From Neoasaia chiangmaiensis (GTDB taxonomy: Bacteria > Pseudomonadota > Alphaproteobacteria > Acetobacterales > Acetobacteraceae), in contig NZ_CP014691.1 in NCBI RefSeq assembly GCF_002005465.1, forward strand, positions 1,992,501 through 2,056,500: DNA of 64,000 nucleotides, read 5' to 3'. Positions 45,746 to 55,175 of this stretch are shown here, one piece after another. The notes beneath the pieces are model-generated. The model did no database searches, had not been told where the DNA came from, and worked only from the letters and a program-made list of their open reading frames with translations. The position numbers were made by a program, and so were the translations under genes. How positions within the stretch are numbered: position 1 is the stretch's first letter; every line of letters begins with the position of its first letter.

Positions 45746-46490
45746 CTATTCTCGTTGGTGGTGCTTATTTTGATCCCATTTCGCTTGCATCGCCGCTTCA
45801 AGTTCGGTTGGATTTGAGCACCTTGCTCGCCAGATTTCATGCGCTCGCTCGTCGGCGAGAGCATGGTCGACGCCTGCCTCGATGCCTTCCAATGTGCGGG
45901 CCGACACATCCGCTGGATTAGTCTTGGCTGAGTCGATTTGAGCCGCCATTTCGGTATCGAGATATCCCGCGTAGACGCCGAGCACCTGGGTCCCTTGGGC
46001 CTTGAGTTCGATGCGCGCCGCATTGGTCACGACCAGTTCCGCGTGCTTGGAAGCACTATACGTGGCGATAAACGGCGAGGTGATCCAACTCGTGATCGAT
46101 AACATGTTCACGATCGCCCGGCCGCCATTGACGGCAAGGATTGGTGAAGGCGCTGATCATGTTCAGCGTGCCGAATACATTGACATCAAACTCTTTCCGC
46201 ATCGCGGATGGGGAATTTTCAACCAACATCGGGCTGTTCATAAGAATGCCCGCGTTATTGATTAGCAGCGTTACATCACGACAGGTCGACGCCGCGGCTT
46301 CAACCTGGGCAATATTCGTAATGTCCAGCTCGATAGGAACGGCGTGCGAGTTCTTGACCGAGGAAGGCGTGCGGGCGCCTGCGTAGACTTTCGACGCGCC
46401 CGCCGCGACCAGCGCGTCCACGTAGAAAGACCCGAGGCCGCGGTTTGCTCCAGTCACGAGAGTGAACCGCTCCGGGATTGGCGGAGACCT
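45746..46490 (-). pseudogene. SDR dehydrogenase, frameshifted
   Basis: Two pieces of one SDR. 46490 to ~46135 reads [28 protein letters not shown], and [15 protein letters not shown]. The rest, in another frame, begins [25 protein letters not shown] with the catalytic Tyr-x3-Lys and ends with a normal tail at 45746. The frame break is near 46130. It is the remains of a quinone- or aldehyde-type SDR. Its 5' end abuts the IS3 fragment. Confidence 0.8.
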
Positions 46491-46518
46491 ATTCACCTGA
46501 GGAGACCTATTCACCTGA
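46483..46518 (+). repeat. Tandem 18-bp repeat at the IS3/SDR junction
   Basis: GGAGACCTATTCACCTGA occurs twice without a gap (46483-46500, 46501-46518), just before the OrfA start. It probably arose at the insertion or by slippage. Confidence 0.8.
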
Positions 46519-46530
46519 GAAGAAGGTCTG

Positions 46531-46714
46531 ATGAGCAATTCTGTGAAGAAGTTTTCCCCTGAGGTTCGTGCCCGCGCGGTTCGACTGGTTCTGGAGCATG
46601 AGGGCGAGCATCCGTCGCGTTGGACGGCTATGGTATCGATTGCTGGCAAGATTGGCTGTTCGGCGCATACGCTGAACGAATGGGTCAAGAAGGCAGAGGT
46701 CGAGACCGGTATCC
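46531..46714 (+). pseudogene. IS3-family OrfA, truncated
   Basis: [20 protein letters not shown], then [33 protein letters not shown]: the helix-turn-helix part of an IS3-group OrfA (IS51/IS1372-like). The family sequence stops after VETG near 46710, and the frame then runs into unrelated DNA. OrfB and the right end are absent, so this is a deletion remnant. Confidence 0.8.
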
Positions 46715-46763
46715 GGAGGACGTGGAATGTCTGGGTCCGGTGTAGACCTAAAAATACCGAATA

Positions 46764-46991
46764 TTGATCCGGATTGATCGGCCTTCGCTTATTCCGAGCG
46801 AAATGGCAATAGGGCTGACCGGCGCATTTGCGGCTATTATTGAAGAGCGTGAACTGTGGTCGAGATTCCTCCGCAGAACATCCCCAGCACTGGGGCTTCC
46901 ATCATTTTCTGATCTTCAGTCGGAGCTGAGGAAATTTTTCGGTCCAATCACTGCAAATTTGGGTGCTCCGGAGGGCGCTCAGAGTGTTTGA
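46764..46991 (+). CDS. Possible small hypothetical protein or fragment
   Basis: 75 codons. The composition ([32 protein letters not shown]) looks more protein-like than random, but no family, ribosome site or intact neighbour supports it. It may be a fragment of a gene truncated in this scar. Confidence 0.25.
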   Translation: MIRIDRPSLIPSEMAIGLTGAFAAIIEERELWSRFLRRTSPALGLPSFSDLQSELRKFFGPITANLGAPEGAQSV

Positions 46992-47048
46992 CATCCAGAC
47001 AGTAGAAGCTGGCACAACAGTTAGAGGTGTCTGACATGGTCGCCCTGC

Positions 47049-47804
47049 TCACGCGGCGAGCTTGGTTACCTGACGGTTCACCAATCGCAAGTATCGTTGG
47101 TTGTTTTCCCCCGCAACCATCTGAACTTGCGATGCGAACGCATCATGAACGCCACTGTCCGGATGGACCGTGGCGTTTTTCTTGTGCGCCGCAAACTGCA
47201 GGATCGCCGCCAGGTCGCCGCGCAGAATGATCGCCAGTTCGCCGTCGGCCGGCTGAAGCGTGATCTGCGAGACCAGGGTGCGCAGGCGCTCGGCCGCTTC
47301 GGTCTTCGTCTCCTCGGCCTGAAGGCTCTCGTAGAGAGACGCGATCCGCTGCTGGTAGATCTCCGCCATGTTCGGATGGAGAAGGGGAGGCGGCTCCTCC
47401 GTGTTGGCAACCTTCTGTTCCAGTTCCTCCTTGCGGGCTTCGAGCACCGTCATTTTCTTCATGACCCGCTTGGAGGCCTCAATGTCATCTGAGGCAAGGA
47501 TAAGATTCAGCAGTTTATCCAGCTCCCTGTCGATGCGAGGAATTTCATTCCGCATCGCTGCAAGGTCGGCGCCCAGTTCCATGCGCATGCGGTTCACCTC
47601 ACGGGTGAACTCGTTGCAGAACTCCTTGAACAGCGCAGGGTCCATGAGGCGCGTCCGCAGCCCGTTAATTACAGACTTCTCAAGCATGTCGCGCCGGATC
47701 GTCATCCGGTTGTCACAGGTGCCCTTGTTGCGGGCCGCCACCGCCACCGAGCCTCCCGGCTGTGCGTCAGGCCATCCTTGACCGCTTCTTGCGCCCACCA
47801 CCAC
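47049..47804 (-). pseudogene. Large serine recombinase, C-terminal remnant
   Basis: The frame reads ARNKGTCDNRMTIRRDMLEKSVINGLRTRL, then a long coiled coil (EFTREVNRMRMELGADLAAM ... EARKEELEQKV) and a helical end. This is the zinc-ribbon exit and coiled-coil region of large serine recombinases/resolvase-type integrases. The catalytic N-terminal resolvase domain and most of the recombinase domain are missing, so it cannot recombine DNA. Confidence 0.75.
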
Positions 47805-47868
47805 GCCATTGTCCTCGTTGCGGCGAAGGCATAACCGATGAACATCTCACGCTTCTGCCAAAGTAGTG

Positions 47869-48897
47869 CTAGACTGAAAATTCTTTTCGAACGATTTCCG
47901 CGCCTGCACCCAGAGCGTTTAGCTTTTCTGTCGCGACATGACGAGGCAGAGGCGTCATGCCGCAGTTGGTCGATGGATAAAGCTTGTCCGCATCAACGAA
48001 CCTAAGGGCTTTTCGCAGAGTGCTGGCAACCTCTTCCGGGGTCTCAATCGTATTGGTCGCCACGTCAATGGCGCCGACCATCACCTTTTTACCACGGATG
48101 AGTTCGATAATGTCCATCGGAACGCGCGAGTTCTGGCATTCCAGAGAGATCAGATCGATATTCGACTTCTGCAGCTTGGGAAAGATCTCTTCATACTGTC
48201 TCCACTCTGAGCCCAGAGCATTTTTCCAGTCGATATTTGCCTTGATGCCATACCCGTAGCAGATATGAACAGCCGTTTCACATTTTAGCCCTTCGATGGC
48301 TTTTTCTAATGTCGCGATGCCCCAGTCATTCACTTCGTCGAAGAAAACATTGAATGCAGGCTCATCGAACTGGATGATATCGACACCAGCAGCCTCCAGC
48401 TCCCGGGCTTCCTGATTGAGAATTTTGGCAAATTCCCAAGCCAGCTTCTCGCGGCTTTTATAATGAGCGTCATGCAGTGTATCGATCATGGTCATAGGGC
48501 CCGGAAGAGCCCATTTGATCGGCTTTTTTGTCAGTTTGCGTAAAAAACTGGCGTCCTCGACGAAGACGGGTTTTTCACGTGTCACGACCCCAACGACGGA
48601 CGGCACACTCGCATCATAACGATTGCGGATTTTAACGGTCTGGCGGTTCTCAAAATCCACGCCGCTGAGATGCTCGATGAATGTCGTCACGAAATGCTGG
48701 CGCGTTTGTTCACCATCGCTGACGATGTCGATGCCAGCACGATCCTGGTCGTCCAACGTCAGGCGCAAGGCATCCTGTTTGCCTTCGATCAGTTCTTCAC
48801 CCTGCAATTTCCAGGGTGACCAGAGTGTCTCTGGCTTCGCGAGCCAGGAAGGCTTAGGCAGGCTGCCAGCGGTCGAAGTGGGCAGTAACGTTTTCAT
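47869..48897 (-). CDS. mesD: MesD-type core methionine synthase (MetE C-terminal domain homologue)
   Basis: 342 residues, equal to the catalytic C-terminal half of cobalamin-independent MetE. Zinc ligands are visible in order: His211 and Cys213 (VHICYGYG), Glu253 (LECQ) and Cys312 (STNCGM). The folate-binding N-terminal domain of MetE is absent. The next gene upstream encodes DUF1852 (MesX); this pair is known as a folate-independent methionine synthase that needs oxygen. Here MesD would methylate homocysteine to methionine. The DNA is markedly more AT-rich than its surroundings, a sign of transfer. Confidence 0.85.
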   Translation of the reverse strand: MKTLLPTSTAGSLPKPSWLAKPETLWSPWKLQGEELIEGKQDALRLTLDDQDRAGIDIVSDGEQTRQHFVTTFIEHLSGVDFENRQTVKIRNRYDASVPSVVGVVTREKPVFVEDASFLRKLTKKPIKWALPGPMTMIDTLHDAHYKSREKLAWEFAKILNQEARELEAAGVDIIQFDEPAFNVFFDEVNDWGIATLEKAIEGLKCETAVHICYGYGIKANIDWKNALGSEWRQYEEIFPKLQKSNIDLISLECQNSRVPMDIIELIRGKKVMVGAIDVATNTIETPEEVASTLRKALRFVDADKLYPSTNCGMTPLPRHVATEKLNALGAGAEIVRKEFSV

Positions 48898-48923
48898 AAT
48901 TGCGGCCTTATGTTTTTGATTGA

Positions 48924-49913
48924 TCAAACAGGAGAATGAGCAGACCACCGCTCAAGAATATCTTGATACGGCCTGATAAAATGCTCCTCCGCGAATTTTC
49001 CCTGCTCAATGGCCAGCCTGCCGCGTTCCTCGCGATCATAGACAATCCGAGTTAGCGAATAATCCTTATGTTTCAAACTCGGTTGATAGCATTCGGCAGC
49101 CGGCGAGTTGGCGTTGTAGATTTCAGGCCGGTAAATTTTCTGGAAAGATTCCATCGTGCTGATCGTGCCGATCAGTTCCAGATTGGAGTAGTCCGACAGA
49201 AGATCGCCAAAAAAATAGAAGGCCAAAGGGGCCGCGGCATAGGGAGGCATAAAATACCGCACCTTCATGCCCATCTTCCCGAAATACTGGTCTGTCAGGG
49301 AGAACTCTGTCTGCTCGTATTCTGAACCTAGGACCGGATGATAATTGCCAGTCTTTCGATAGGTTCGATTACTTGAAACGCTCAGGCATATCACAGGCAT
49401 CTTTCCAAAGTTACGTTTGTAGATATCCGAATGGATGAATGCCTTGAATAAATTCCCATGTAGGTCCCCGAAGCGCTCAGGTACTCGGAATTTTTCATGA
49501 TTCTGATTTTGATTTAACAGGAGGACGCTGAAGTCATAATCTCGGACGTAGGAAGAAAAATTATTCCCTACAATGCCTGCGATATGTTCGCCTCTGGTTT
49601 TATCGGCGATAGACGTATTAAGAACCTCTATCAGCGGGAATACTTTGCGGTTCCCATTGGAATCAAGGTGCATCTCAACCGAAACGATTTCAAGTTCGAC
49701 GGAGTAGCGATCTGCTTTGTGGTTGTCCCAGCCCGCTAGAGAATTGAAACGACGATCGATCATCTGCAAGACATTTTGCAAATTTTCCTGCCGATGCTCT
49801 CCTCTGGCCAGATTGGCAAAATTGGTCGTCAACCGTGTGTCAGTTGATGGATTGTATTTGTCATCAAACTTGGTTTTTTTAATATTGAACGAAAAATCCA
49901 TATGCATTCTCAT
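48924..49913 (-). CDS. mesX: MesX-type DUF1852 partner of methionine synthase
   Basis: 329 residues of DUF1852: FNIKKTKFDDKYNPSTDTRL, TTNFANLARGEHRQENLQNV, DRYSVELEIVSVEMH, then FGKMGMKVRYFMPPYAAAPL. DUF1852/MesX is the putative oxygenase that works with MesD. It is the first gene of the pair, 26 bp before mesD. The start could be any of three close Mets (49913, 49907, 49901); AAAGG lies upstream. Like mesD, it is AT-rich with codon use unlike its neighbours. Confidence 0.85.
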   Translation of the reverse strand: MRMHMDFSFNIKKTKFDDKYNPSTDTRLTTNFANLARGEHRQENLQNVLQMIDRRFNSLAGWDNHKADRYSVELEIVSVEMHLDSNGNRKVFPLIEVLNTSIADKTRGEHIAGIVGNNFSSYVRDYDFSVLLLNQNQNHEKFRVPERFGDLHGNLFKAFIHSDIYKRNFGKMPVICLSVSSNRTYRKTGNYHPVLGSEYEQTEFSLTDQYFGKMGMKVRYFMPPYAAAPLAFYFFGDLLSDYSNLELIGTISTMESFQKIYRPEIYNANSPAAECYQPSLKHKDYSLTRIVYDREERGRLAIEQGKFAEEHFIRPYQDILERWSAHSPV

Positions 49914-50282
49914 CTAACCTTTTTAAAAAGAATTACCTGTTTATAGTTTAGGTTGTTCCTAAATTTTGCGGTTTCTATTGGGAGGTTTTCGTACCTAATG
50001 TGCTGAAAAGCATGGGAAAACGTTATGTCAGAGGCAGACGATGAAAAAAAATGATTTTTTTTCATTGATGTATGAATTTCATTCATAAATAGCTTTTGTT
50101 AAATACGTTTGCAGGTTTTTTTGGACAATCGTCGATGCTGTGGTGTCCGCCATAGACGAAAACACTTTATGTTTTGAACTTTATCTTTCTCGTCCGCATG
50201 CGGCTGGATTTTTCGCATTGGAAAAGTCAGAGAGTTCGACATCCAGGACACATTTATTGAAGATGACGCGGGACGAAAATCG
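49914..50282. promoter_or_regulatory. AT-rich leader region of mesX with palindromes
   Basis: 370 bp without genes. TTTAGG-TTGTT-CCTAAA (49947-49963) is a perfect inverted repeat 34 bp upstream of mesX and may bind a methionine regulator. Farther up, ATGAAAAAAAAT-G-ATTTTTTTTCAT (50041-50065) and TATGAAT-TTC-ATTCATA (50071-50087) are perfect palindromes. I see no S-adenosylmethionine riboswitch pattern. Confidence 0.45.
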
Positions 50283-51479
50283 TCAGTGCGGTTTCCTGCC
50301 TGTCGGGATGGTGTAACCGTCTGTCAGCGTTCCCATGAACGCAATGATATCGTCTTCCTCCTGCTGCGACAGAACAGGTCTGGCGCCCGGATGCTGGGCA
50401 GCGAACGGCATGTCGTCATGGTCGATCAGTGCCGCCGCGCCGATCGGCAGATCGTCGTAAATGCGTTTGCGATACCATCGCTGGGGTGTGATATCGCGCG
50501 TGACGTAGAAATCTATCACGTCCCGCAGGGATCGAAAGACACCATTGTGAAAGAAGACGTGCCTTGTCGCGACGTTCCGCAACGTGGGTGTCATGAACTG
50601 GCCGCAGAACCGCCGGTTCGCCGGGTCGCGGGCGGGCGACAGATCGCGCCGCAACGGCCCGCACAGTCCCAGATCGTTTCCTTCGGGGAGATCCTTGTCA
50701 ATCGCAGGGTTATGCGGCGCGCCGACGGCACGAAAAAAGAAATCGGTGAACTGCCCGGATGACAATGCCCCATCCCGTCCCGGGCCGACACCGGCGGTGT
50801 GACACGCGGCGCAATTGGCGCGCTCGGCGTCATTGAACAGGATCATTCCGCGCGCTTCCGCGGGCGTCAGGGTCGCAAGGCCGCGTACATAGAAATCGTA
50901 TTTGCTCGTATAGGGGTGAAAACTCGAATCCTCATGCTGGTAGGCCCCGAACACACGCGACAGTGCTTTCGCACCCTGCTTCTCATCCATCAGAACCGTT
51001 TTACCGAACAAGGCCCTGAAACGGGTGGCGTATCCGGTATTGTCGGCCAGCCGTCGGAGGATCGACATGATATCCGGATTTGCCATCTCATACGCCGTCG
51101 TCAACGGCATAAGGGACTGCGCACCGATACTGTCGAACCGTCCATCCCAGTCGAAACCGCCGCCGGGTCCACTCTCGGAGCCATCCGGATTGCCGAGTGC
51201 CGTGGAGAAGGCGGGCGCTTCGTCGAGGTAGGTCAGACTGGGCACGGCGCGTATGCCGTGGCGCTCCATATGCCTGCCGCCCGGCTGCACGGCCAGGTCG
51301 TTCGATGGCGCGTAATGGTTCGCCGGATCGTGACACGATGCACAGGATTGCCGCCCGGAGGCGGACAGGATGGGATCGGTGAAGAGATCGCGCCCCAGGC
51401 TGGCCGCCGGCGACAACGGTGCGGCCTGCGCAAGCGCCATGTCCGCCACGATAAGCAGCGCGACAAGAAGCGTGCGCAT
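50283..51479 (-). CDS. Di-heme cytochrome c peroxidase family protein
   Basis: 398 residues. Signal peptide (LLVALLIVADMALAQA), then two heme c motifs CASCH (high-potential side) and CAACH. The family order, with GRDLFTDPILSASGRQSC at the start and FFHNGVFRSLRDVIDFYVTR before the end, fits the CcpA/MauG group. It would reduce peroxide in the periplasm with electrons from a cytochrome. It is 7 bp after the phosphoesterase gene and so co-transcribed. A GTG at 51482 is a possible alternative start. Confidence 0.88.
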   Translation of the reverse strand: MRTLLVALLIVADMALAQAAPLSPAASLGRDLFTDPILSASGRQSCASCHDPANHYAPSNDLAVQPGGRHMERHGIRAVPSLTYLDEAPAFSTALGNPDGSESGPGGGFDWDGRFDSIGAQSLMPLTTAYEMANPDIMSILRRLADNTGYATRFRALFGKTVLMDEKQGAKALSRVFGAYQHEDSSFHPYTSKYDFYVRGLATLTPAEARGMILFNDAERANCAACHTAGVGPGRDGALSSGQFTDFFFRAVGAPHNPAIDKDLPEGNDLGLCGPLRRDLSPARDPANRRFCGQFMTPTLRNVATRHVFFHNGVFRSLRDVIDFYVTRDITPQRWYRKRIYDDLPIGAAALIDHDDMPFAAQHPGARPVLSQQEEDDIIAFMGTLTDGYTIPTGRKPH

Positions 51480-51486
51480 CACCGGA

Positions 51487-52743
51487 TCAGCGGGACGCTC
51501 TGGAGGGTTGAACGCTGAACAGCTTGACCATCGGCAGGACCGGCGTCTGCACGAAACTGCCGTCGGCGGGCTGAACGGGCCTGATATCGGCCGCGTGCCC
51601 GAGATGCTCCGCTATCCCGAAGGCGTCCTCGACCGTGCGCAACAGGGAATAATGATTATACGGGGTCGCATCCTGCATCCTGGCGGCCCCGTGATTCGTG
51701 ATCACGATGGTCGGGATATGGCCACCGCCCTGATTCAGGGTGTCGAAACGCGCGCCACCCTCGGCAACCGGATGATAACCGCAGCACCCCTGGATGCCGG
51801 CACTACCGTAATCGTCCTCGTCGAACGTGACGACAACCGCAACGTTCTCCGCACTGTTCCACAGCGGTGAATGACGCACCGCCTCGACGAGCTGCTGCAC
51901 TTTCTGGTCGCCGAGCGTCAGCAGCGGCGATGGACCCGCCCCATGGTGGCGGCATTGCAGCGCCGTGTTCATCGGACCGGACGCGCCATGGTCGTCATGG
52001 CACAGATCGGGAATGAAATAGGAGAAACGGGGCAGCGTCCCCGCAGCGGCTTCATCCAGGAATTGTTGCTCCGTTCGGTTGTGCGTCAGAAAATCCGGCG
52101 CGCTGCGGATATTGTCGAAATTATCGGCAGGGTTGTGTTTGCTGACGTAAAGCGCATGGAAATCCGGATTCTGTTTCTTGTCCGGATAAATGGCGACCTC
52201 CGGATGGGGAGTGCCATCGGGATCGAGCGGCATGGTCTGATTGAACATCGACCAGCTGATTCCTGCATCATTCAACTGCGCAAACAGACTGCGTGTCGAG
52301 AAATGATGGGCAGTATAAGGGGCGCTCGCGCTGCCATGTCCCTCGCAGGTCGTGCTCATGGACGCAGCATCCGGCTTGCCCGCGACAATTGCGCGATCAC
52401 GCGGCATCGGCGCGTGGCTGGCGTCGCAATACCACGGATCGTCGTCCGTGATGCCCTGCTGATCCCCGGAGACGAACGCGATGTAATTCGGCTGGCTGAC
52501 GTGCGAGATACCATAATAATTCGTCGCCACGCCAAATTGGTGAGCCAGTTCCGTCATGCCCGGCGACGTCGGCGGATCGGCGTCGATGATCTGTCCGTAT
52601 TGCCGGTTTTCCATTTCGATCACGACGATATGGCCGTAGGCGGGAACGCCTTCCAGTCCGGGCGCGGCCATGGCACGTGACATGGAAACAAGAGCAAGCA
52701 CGGCCGTCAGACCAAAACGTAACATCATCGGCAAGTTGGACAT
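51487..52743 (-). CDS. Secreted phosphoesterase (acid phosphatase/PLC-type)
   Basis: 418 residues. Signal peptide (LRFGLTAVLALVSMSRAMA, cleavage near residue 27), then the pfam04185-type phosphoesterase set: IVVIEMENRQYGQII, a metal-site loop TTCEGHGSASAPYTAHHFST, YFIPDLCHDDHG, and TFDEDDYGSAG / HIPTIVITNHG. These enzymes release phosphate or act on phospholipids outside the cytoplasm. ATG 52743 has CAGGA just upstream. It is first in a two-gene unit with the cytochrome peroxidase; a shared role is not evident. Confidence 0.82.
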   Translation of the reverse strand: MSNLPMMLRFGLTAVLALVSMSRAMAAPGLEGVPAYGHIVVIEMENRQYGQIIDADPPTSPGMTELAHQFGVATNYYGISHVSQPNYIAFVSGDQQGITDDDPWYCDASHAPMPRDRAIVAGKPDAASMSTTCEGHGSASAPYTAHHFSTRSLFAQLNDAGISWSMFNQTMPLDPDGTPHPEVAIYPDKKQNPDFHALYVSKHNPADNFDNIRSAPDFLTHNRTEQQFLDEAAAGTLPRFSYFIPDLCHDDHGASGPMNTALQCRHHGAGPSPLLTLGDQKVQQLVEAVRHSPLWNSAENVAVVVTFDEDDYGSAGIQGCCGYHPVAEGGARFDTLNQGGGHIPTIVITNHGAARMQDATPYNHYSLLRTVEDAFGIAEHLGHAADIRPVQPADGSFVQTPVLPMVKLFSVQPSRASR

Positions 52744-52867
52744 TCCTGAGAAATGGCGGGAATCTTGGTTTGCGAGCCCGCAAAATGAACGGATTGGCGC
52801 ATGTGTGCAATCCATGGACCATGATCGGGGAAGTCGAAAGCGGACTGGCTGGCGTCTGCCGCAAAAC

Positions 52868-52900
52868 GAAAAACCCCGCGAACCTTTCGGGTTCGCGGGG
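52868..52900 (-). terminator. Terminator of the erythritol operon
   Basis: On the minus strand: CCCCGCGAACC-N5-GGTTCGCGGGG followed by TTTTTCG. An 11-bp perfect stem, 115 bp after the last transporter gene. Confidence 0.92.
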
Positions 52901-53014
52901 TGGCGGCCAGGAAGCCTCGGCATCGTGTCCGTTGCCGTCCATCGGCCACACGGAATCTCTGTTCAGACCGGCCCGGACGACACGGAGAAAAATCCGGGCC
53001 GCTCAGCCGCTACA

Positions 53015-53971
53015 TCAGTCGGACAGCGTGAACGGCGCCGTGTATTTCGCGACATTGGTCTTGTCGATAATCACGCAATCGAAAAGCTGCTTTTCAGCGG
53101 TCACCCCGGTCTTGCCGGTCTTGAGGAACTGATCGGCCTGATCTATCGCCTTACGCGAGAAAATGGCGACCGGCTGCATCACCGTATATTGCAGTTCGCC
53201 AGATTTGACGGCCGCGACCGCATCCGGCGTACCGTCGAATCCCCCGACCTTGACGTTGCCCAGCTTGCCGGCTTCCTTCAGGGCCGCGATCGCGCCAAGC
53301 GCCATCTCATCATTGCCGCTGATGACACCGACGATATCGGGATGCGCCTGAAGCATGCTCTGCATCTTGTCGTGGCCCTGGGTCCGATCCCAGTTGCCAA
53401 CCTGCGATGCGACCTTGTGCAGGTCGGTATACTGGCTCAGCACGGTCTCATAGCCATTCGAACGCGTCGCGGCGTTGTTGTCGGAAGGCGAGCCGAGAAG
53501 TTCGGCGTAATTGCCTTTCTCACCGACCCGCTTGACCCATTCCTGGGCGCCGACCGCCGCGCCCTGCGCGTTGTTGGAGACAAGCTGTGCCTTGGCGAGG
53601 CCGGACTGGTTGATTTCCGCGTTAATCAGGAAAACCGGAATATGCGCCGCAATCGCCTTGCGCACCGCGCCGATCGAGCCGCTGGCGTTGGCGGGATCGA
53701 GGATCAGCGCCACGGAATGGTTCGTGATGGCGGTGTCGACAAGATTGCTCTCGACGTTCGTATCGCCCTTGTGAGCCGATACGTTGGCCTTGTAGCCCAG
53801 CTTGGTGGCCTCGTCCGAAGCGATCTTGCCTTCCGCCATCCAGTAGGGATTGGCCGGATCGTTGACGATGATCGAAATCAGGCCGCCGGCCGCGTGCGCC
53901 GAATGCGCCGTGCCGAAAACCAGGGGCATGGCCGTCGAGAGAACCATCGCCATCTTCGTGAACTTGGACAT
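53015..53971 (-). CDS. eryG: Sugar ABC transporter binding protein (erythritol operon)
   Basis: 318 residues, RbsB-type periplasmic binding protein. Signal peptide (VLSTAMPLVFGTAHSAHA), then the ribose-binding-protein plan: ISIIVNDPANPYWMAEG, LVDTAITNHSVALILDPANA, VFLINAEINQSG, GVISGNDEMALGAIAALKEAG, and VGGFDGTPDAVAAVKSGELQ. It is the last gene of the ery-like operon. By context the ligand is erythritol or a related polyol, as EryG in Brucella/Sinorhizobium. Identity of the ligand is inferred. Confidence 0.85.
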   Translation of the reverse strand: MSKFTKMAMVLSTAMPLVFGTAHSAHAAGGLISIIVNDPANPYWMAEGKIASDEATKLGYKANVSAHKGDTNVESNLVDTAITNHSVALILDPANASGSIGAVRKAIAAHIPVFLINAEINQSGLAKAQLVSNNAQGAAVGAQEWVKRVGEKGNYAELLGSPSDNNAATRSNGYETVLSQYTDLHKVASQVGNWDRTQGHDKMQSMLQAHPDIVGVISGNDEMALGAIAALKEAGKLGNVKVGGFDGTPDAVAAVKSGELQYTVMQPVAIFSRKAIDQADQFLKTGKTGVTAEKQLFDCVIIDKTNVAKYTAPFTLSD

Positions 53972-54033
53972 GTCTTTATGCCTTTTTGGACAATGCGGCC
54001 GGAGCGTTGCCGGCCGTTCCGAAAGCCGCGCCC

Positions 54034-55152
54034 TCAGACGGGGCGGCTGGGAAGGGTTTGACCCGGCTGGGTCAACGTTGCGGCGGGACCGCCCGGCACC
54101 GGGGCGCGCTTGCCCGGTCGACGGTATTGCAGCGCGTTCAGCAACACGGCGAGCACGATCACCGCGCCGGTGAAAACGGTCTGCCAGTAGGACGAGATGC
54201 CGATGATCACGAGGCCATCCGACAGGAAACCGATCACGAACGCGCCCAGCAGCGCGCCGCGCACCGTGCCGCGTCCGCCCGTCAGTGCCGCGCCGCCGAC
54301 CACGACGGCGGCGATGGCCGTCAGTTCATACGTCGTGCCGGCCGTGGGACCGGCGGAGGTGAGTTGGGAGGACAGGATCAACCCGCCGATCGCCGCACAG
54401 ATGCCGGACAGCACATAGACGCTGATCTTCACCGTCCGCACGGGCACGCCGGAGAGTTCCGCGGCCCGTTCGTTGCCGCCGGACGCATAAAGCCAGCGAC
54501 CGAAGGCCGCACGTCCCAGCAGGATCGTGGTGCCGAGGGCGATGACCGCGAAAACGAGCACGCCGATCGGAATGCCGGCGACGCGATTGAAGCCCAGCCA
54601 GTCGAAACCCGTGTTGCCGAGCGCCGCCTGACCGCCGAGATCGTTATAGGTGAGACCATTGGTCATCAGCAGCGCCAGGCCGCGCACCATGTACATAACG
54701 CCCAGCGTGGCGACGAAGGCGGGCACCCTGAAGCGGGCGATCAGCACACCGTTGATCAGCCCCACGAACGCGCCGACCAGACAGCAGACGATCGCCACGA
54801 CCCAGACCGGCGGATAGGCGACGACGCCAAGCCACGAGAGCGTGACACCCTGCATCAGGAAGCCGGCGATCATGCCGGACAGGCCCAGCGTGGAACCGAC
54901 CGAGAGGTCGATCCCGCCGTTGAGCACCACCAGCAGCATGCCGATCGCCAGAATGCCGAAGATGGCGACATGCGAGGACATCGTCATCATGTTCGCGACG
55001 GTCAGGTAATAGGGGGACAGGCTCGAAAAGACCGCGATGATGACGATCAGCGCGAGAAACGCCCGTCCTTCGAGCAGTAAACGCCCGATATCGAACCGGG
55101 CTTTCATCGGGACATTCTTGCGCGCCCCGAGCGATGCAGTGAAACCGGTCAT
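54034..55152 (-). CDS. eryF: Sugar ABC transporter permease
   Basis: 372 residues, RbsC-type permease with about ten helices and the family signature LLVVLNGGIDLSVGSTLGLSGM and AIAAVVVGGAALTGGRGTVRG. It forms the membrane channel for the transporter whose ATPase is encoded just upstream and binding protein just downstream. ATG 55152 chosen: it follows the ATPase stop by 23 bp, and earlier in-frame ATGs overlap that gene deeply without ribosome sites. Confidence 0.88.
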   Translation of the reverse strand: MTGFTASLGARKNVPMKARFDIGRLLLEGRAFLALIVIIAVFSSLSPYYLTVANMMTMSSHVAIFGILAIGMLLVVLNGGIDLSVGSTLGLSGMIAGFLMQGVTLSWLGVVAYPPVWVVAIVCCLVGAFVGLINGVLIARFRVPAFVATLGVMYMVRGLALLMTNGLTYNDLGGQAALGNTGFDWLGFNRVAGIPIGVLVFAVIALGTTILLGRAAFGRWLYASGGNERAAELSGVPVRTVKISVYVLSGICAAIGGLILSSQLTSAGPTAGTTYELTAIAAVVVGGAALTGGRGTVRGALLGAFVIGFLSDGLVIIGISSYWQTVFTGAVIVLAVLLNALQYRRPGKRAPVPGGPAATLTQPGQTLPSRPV

Positions 55153-55175
55153 GATAATTCGTCCTGTTCTGTCCG

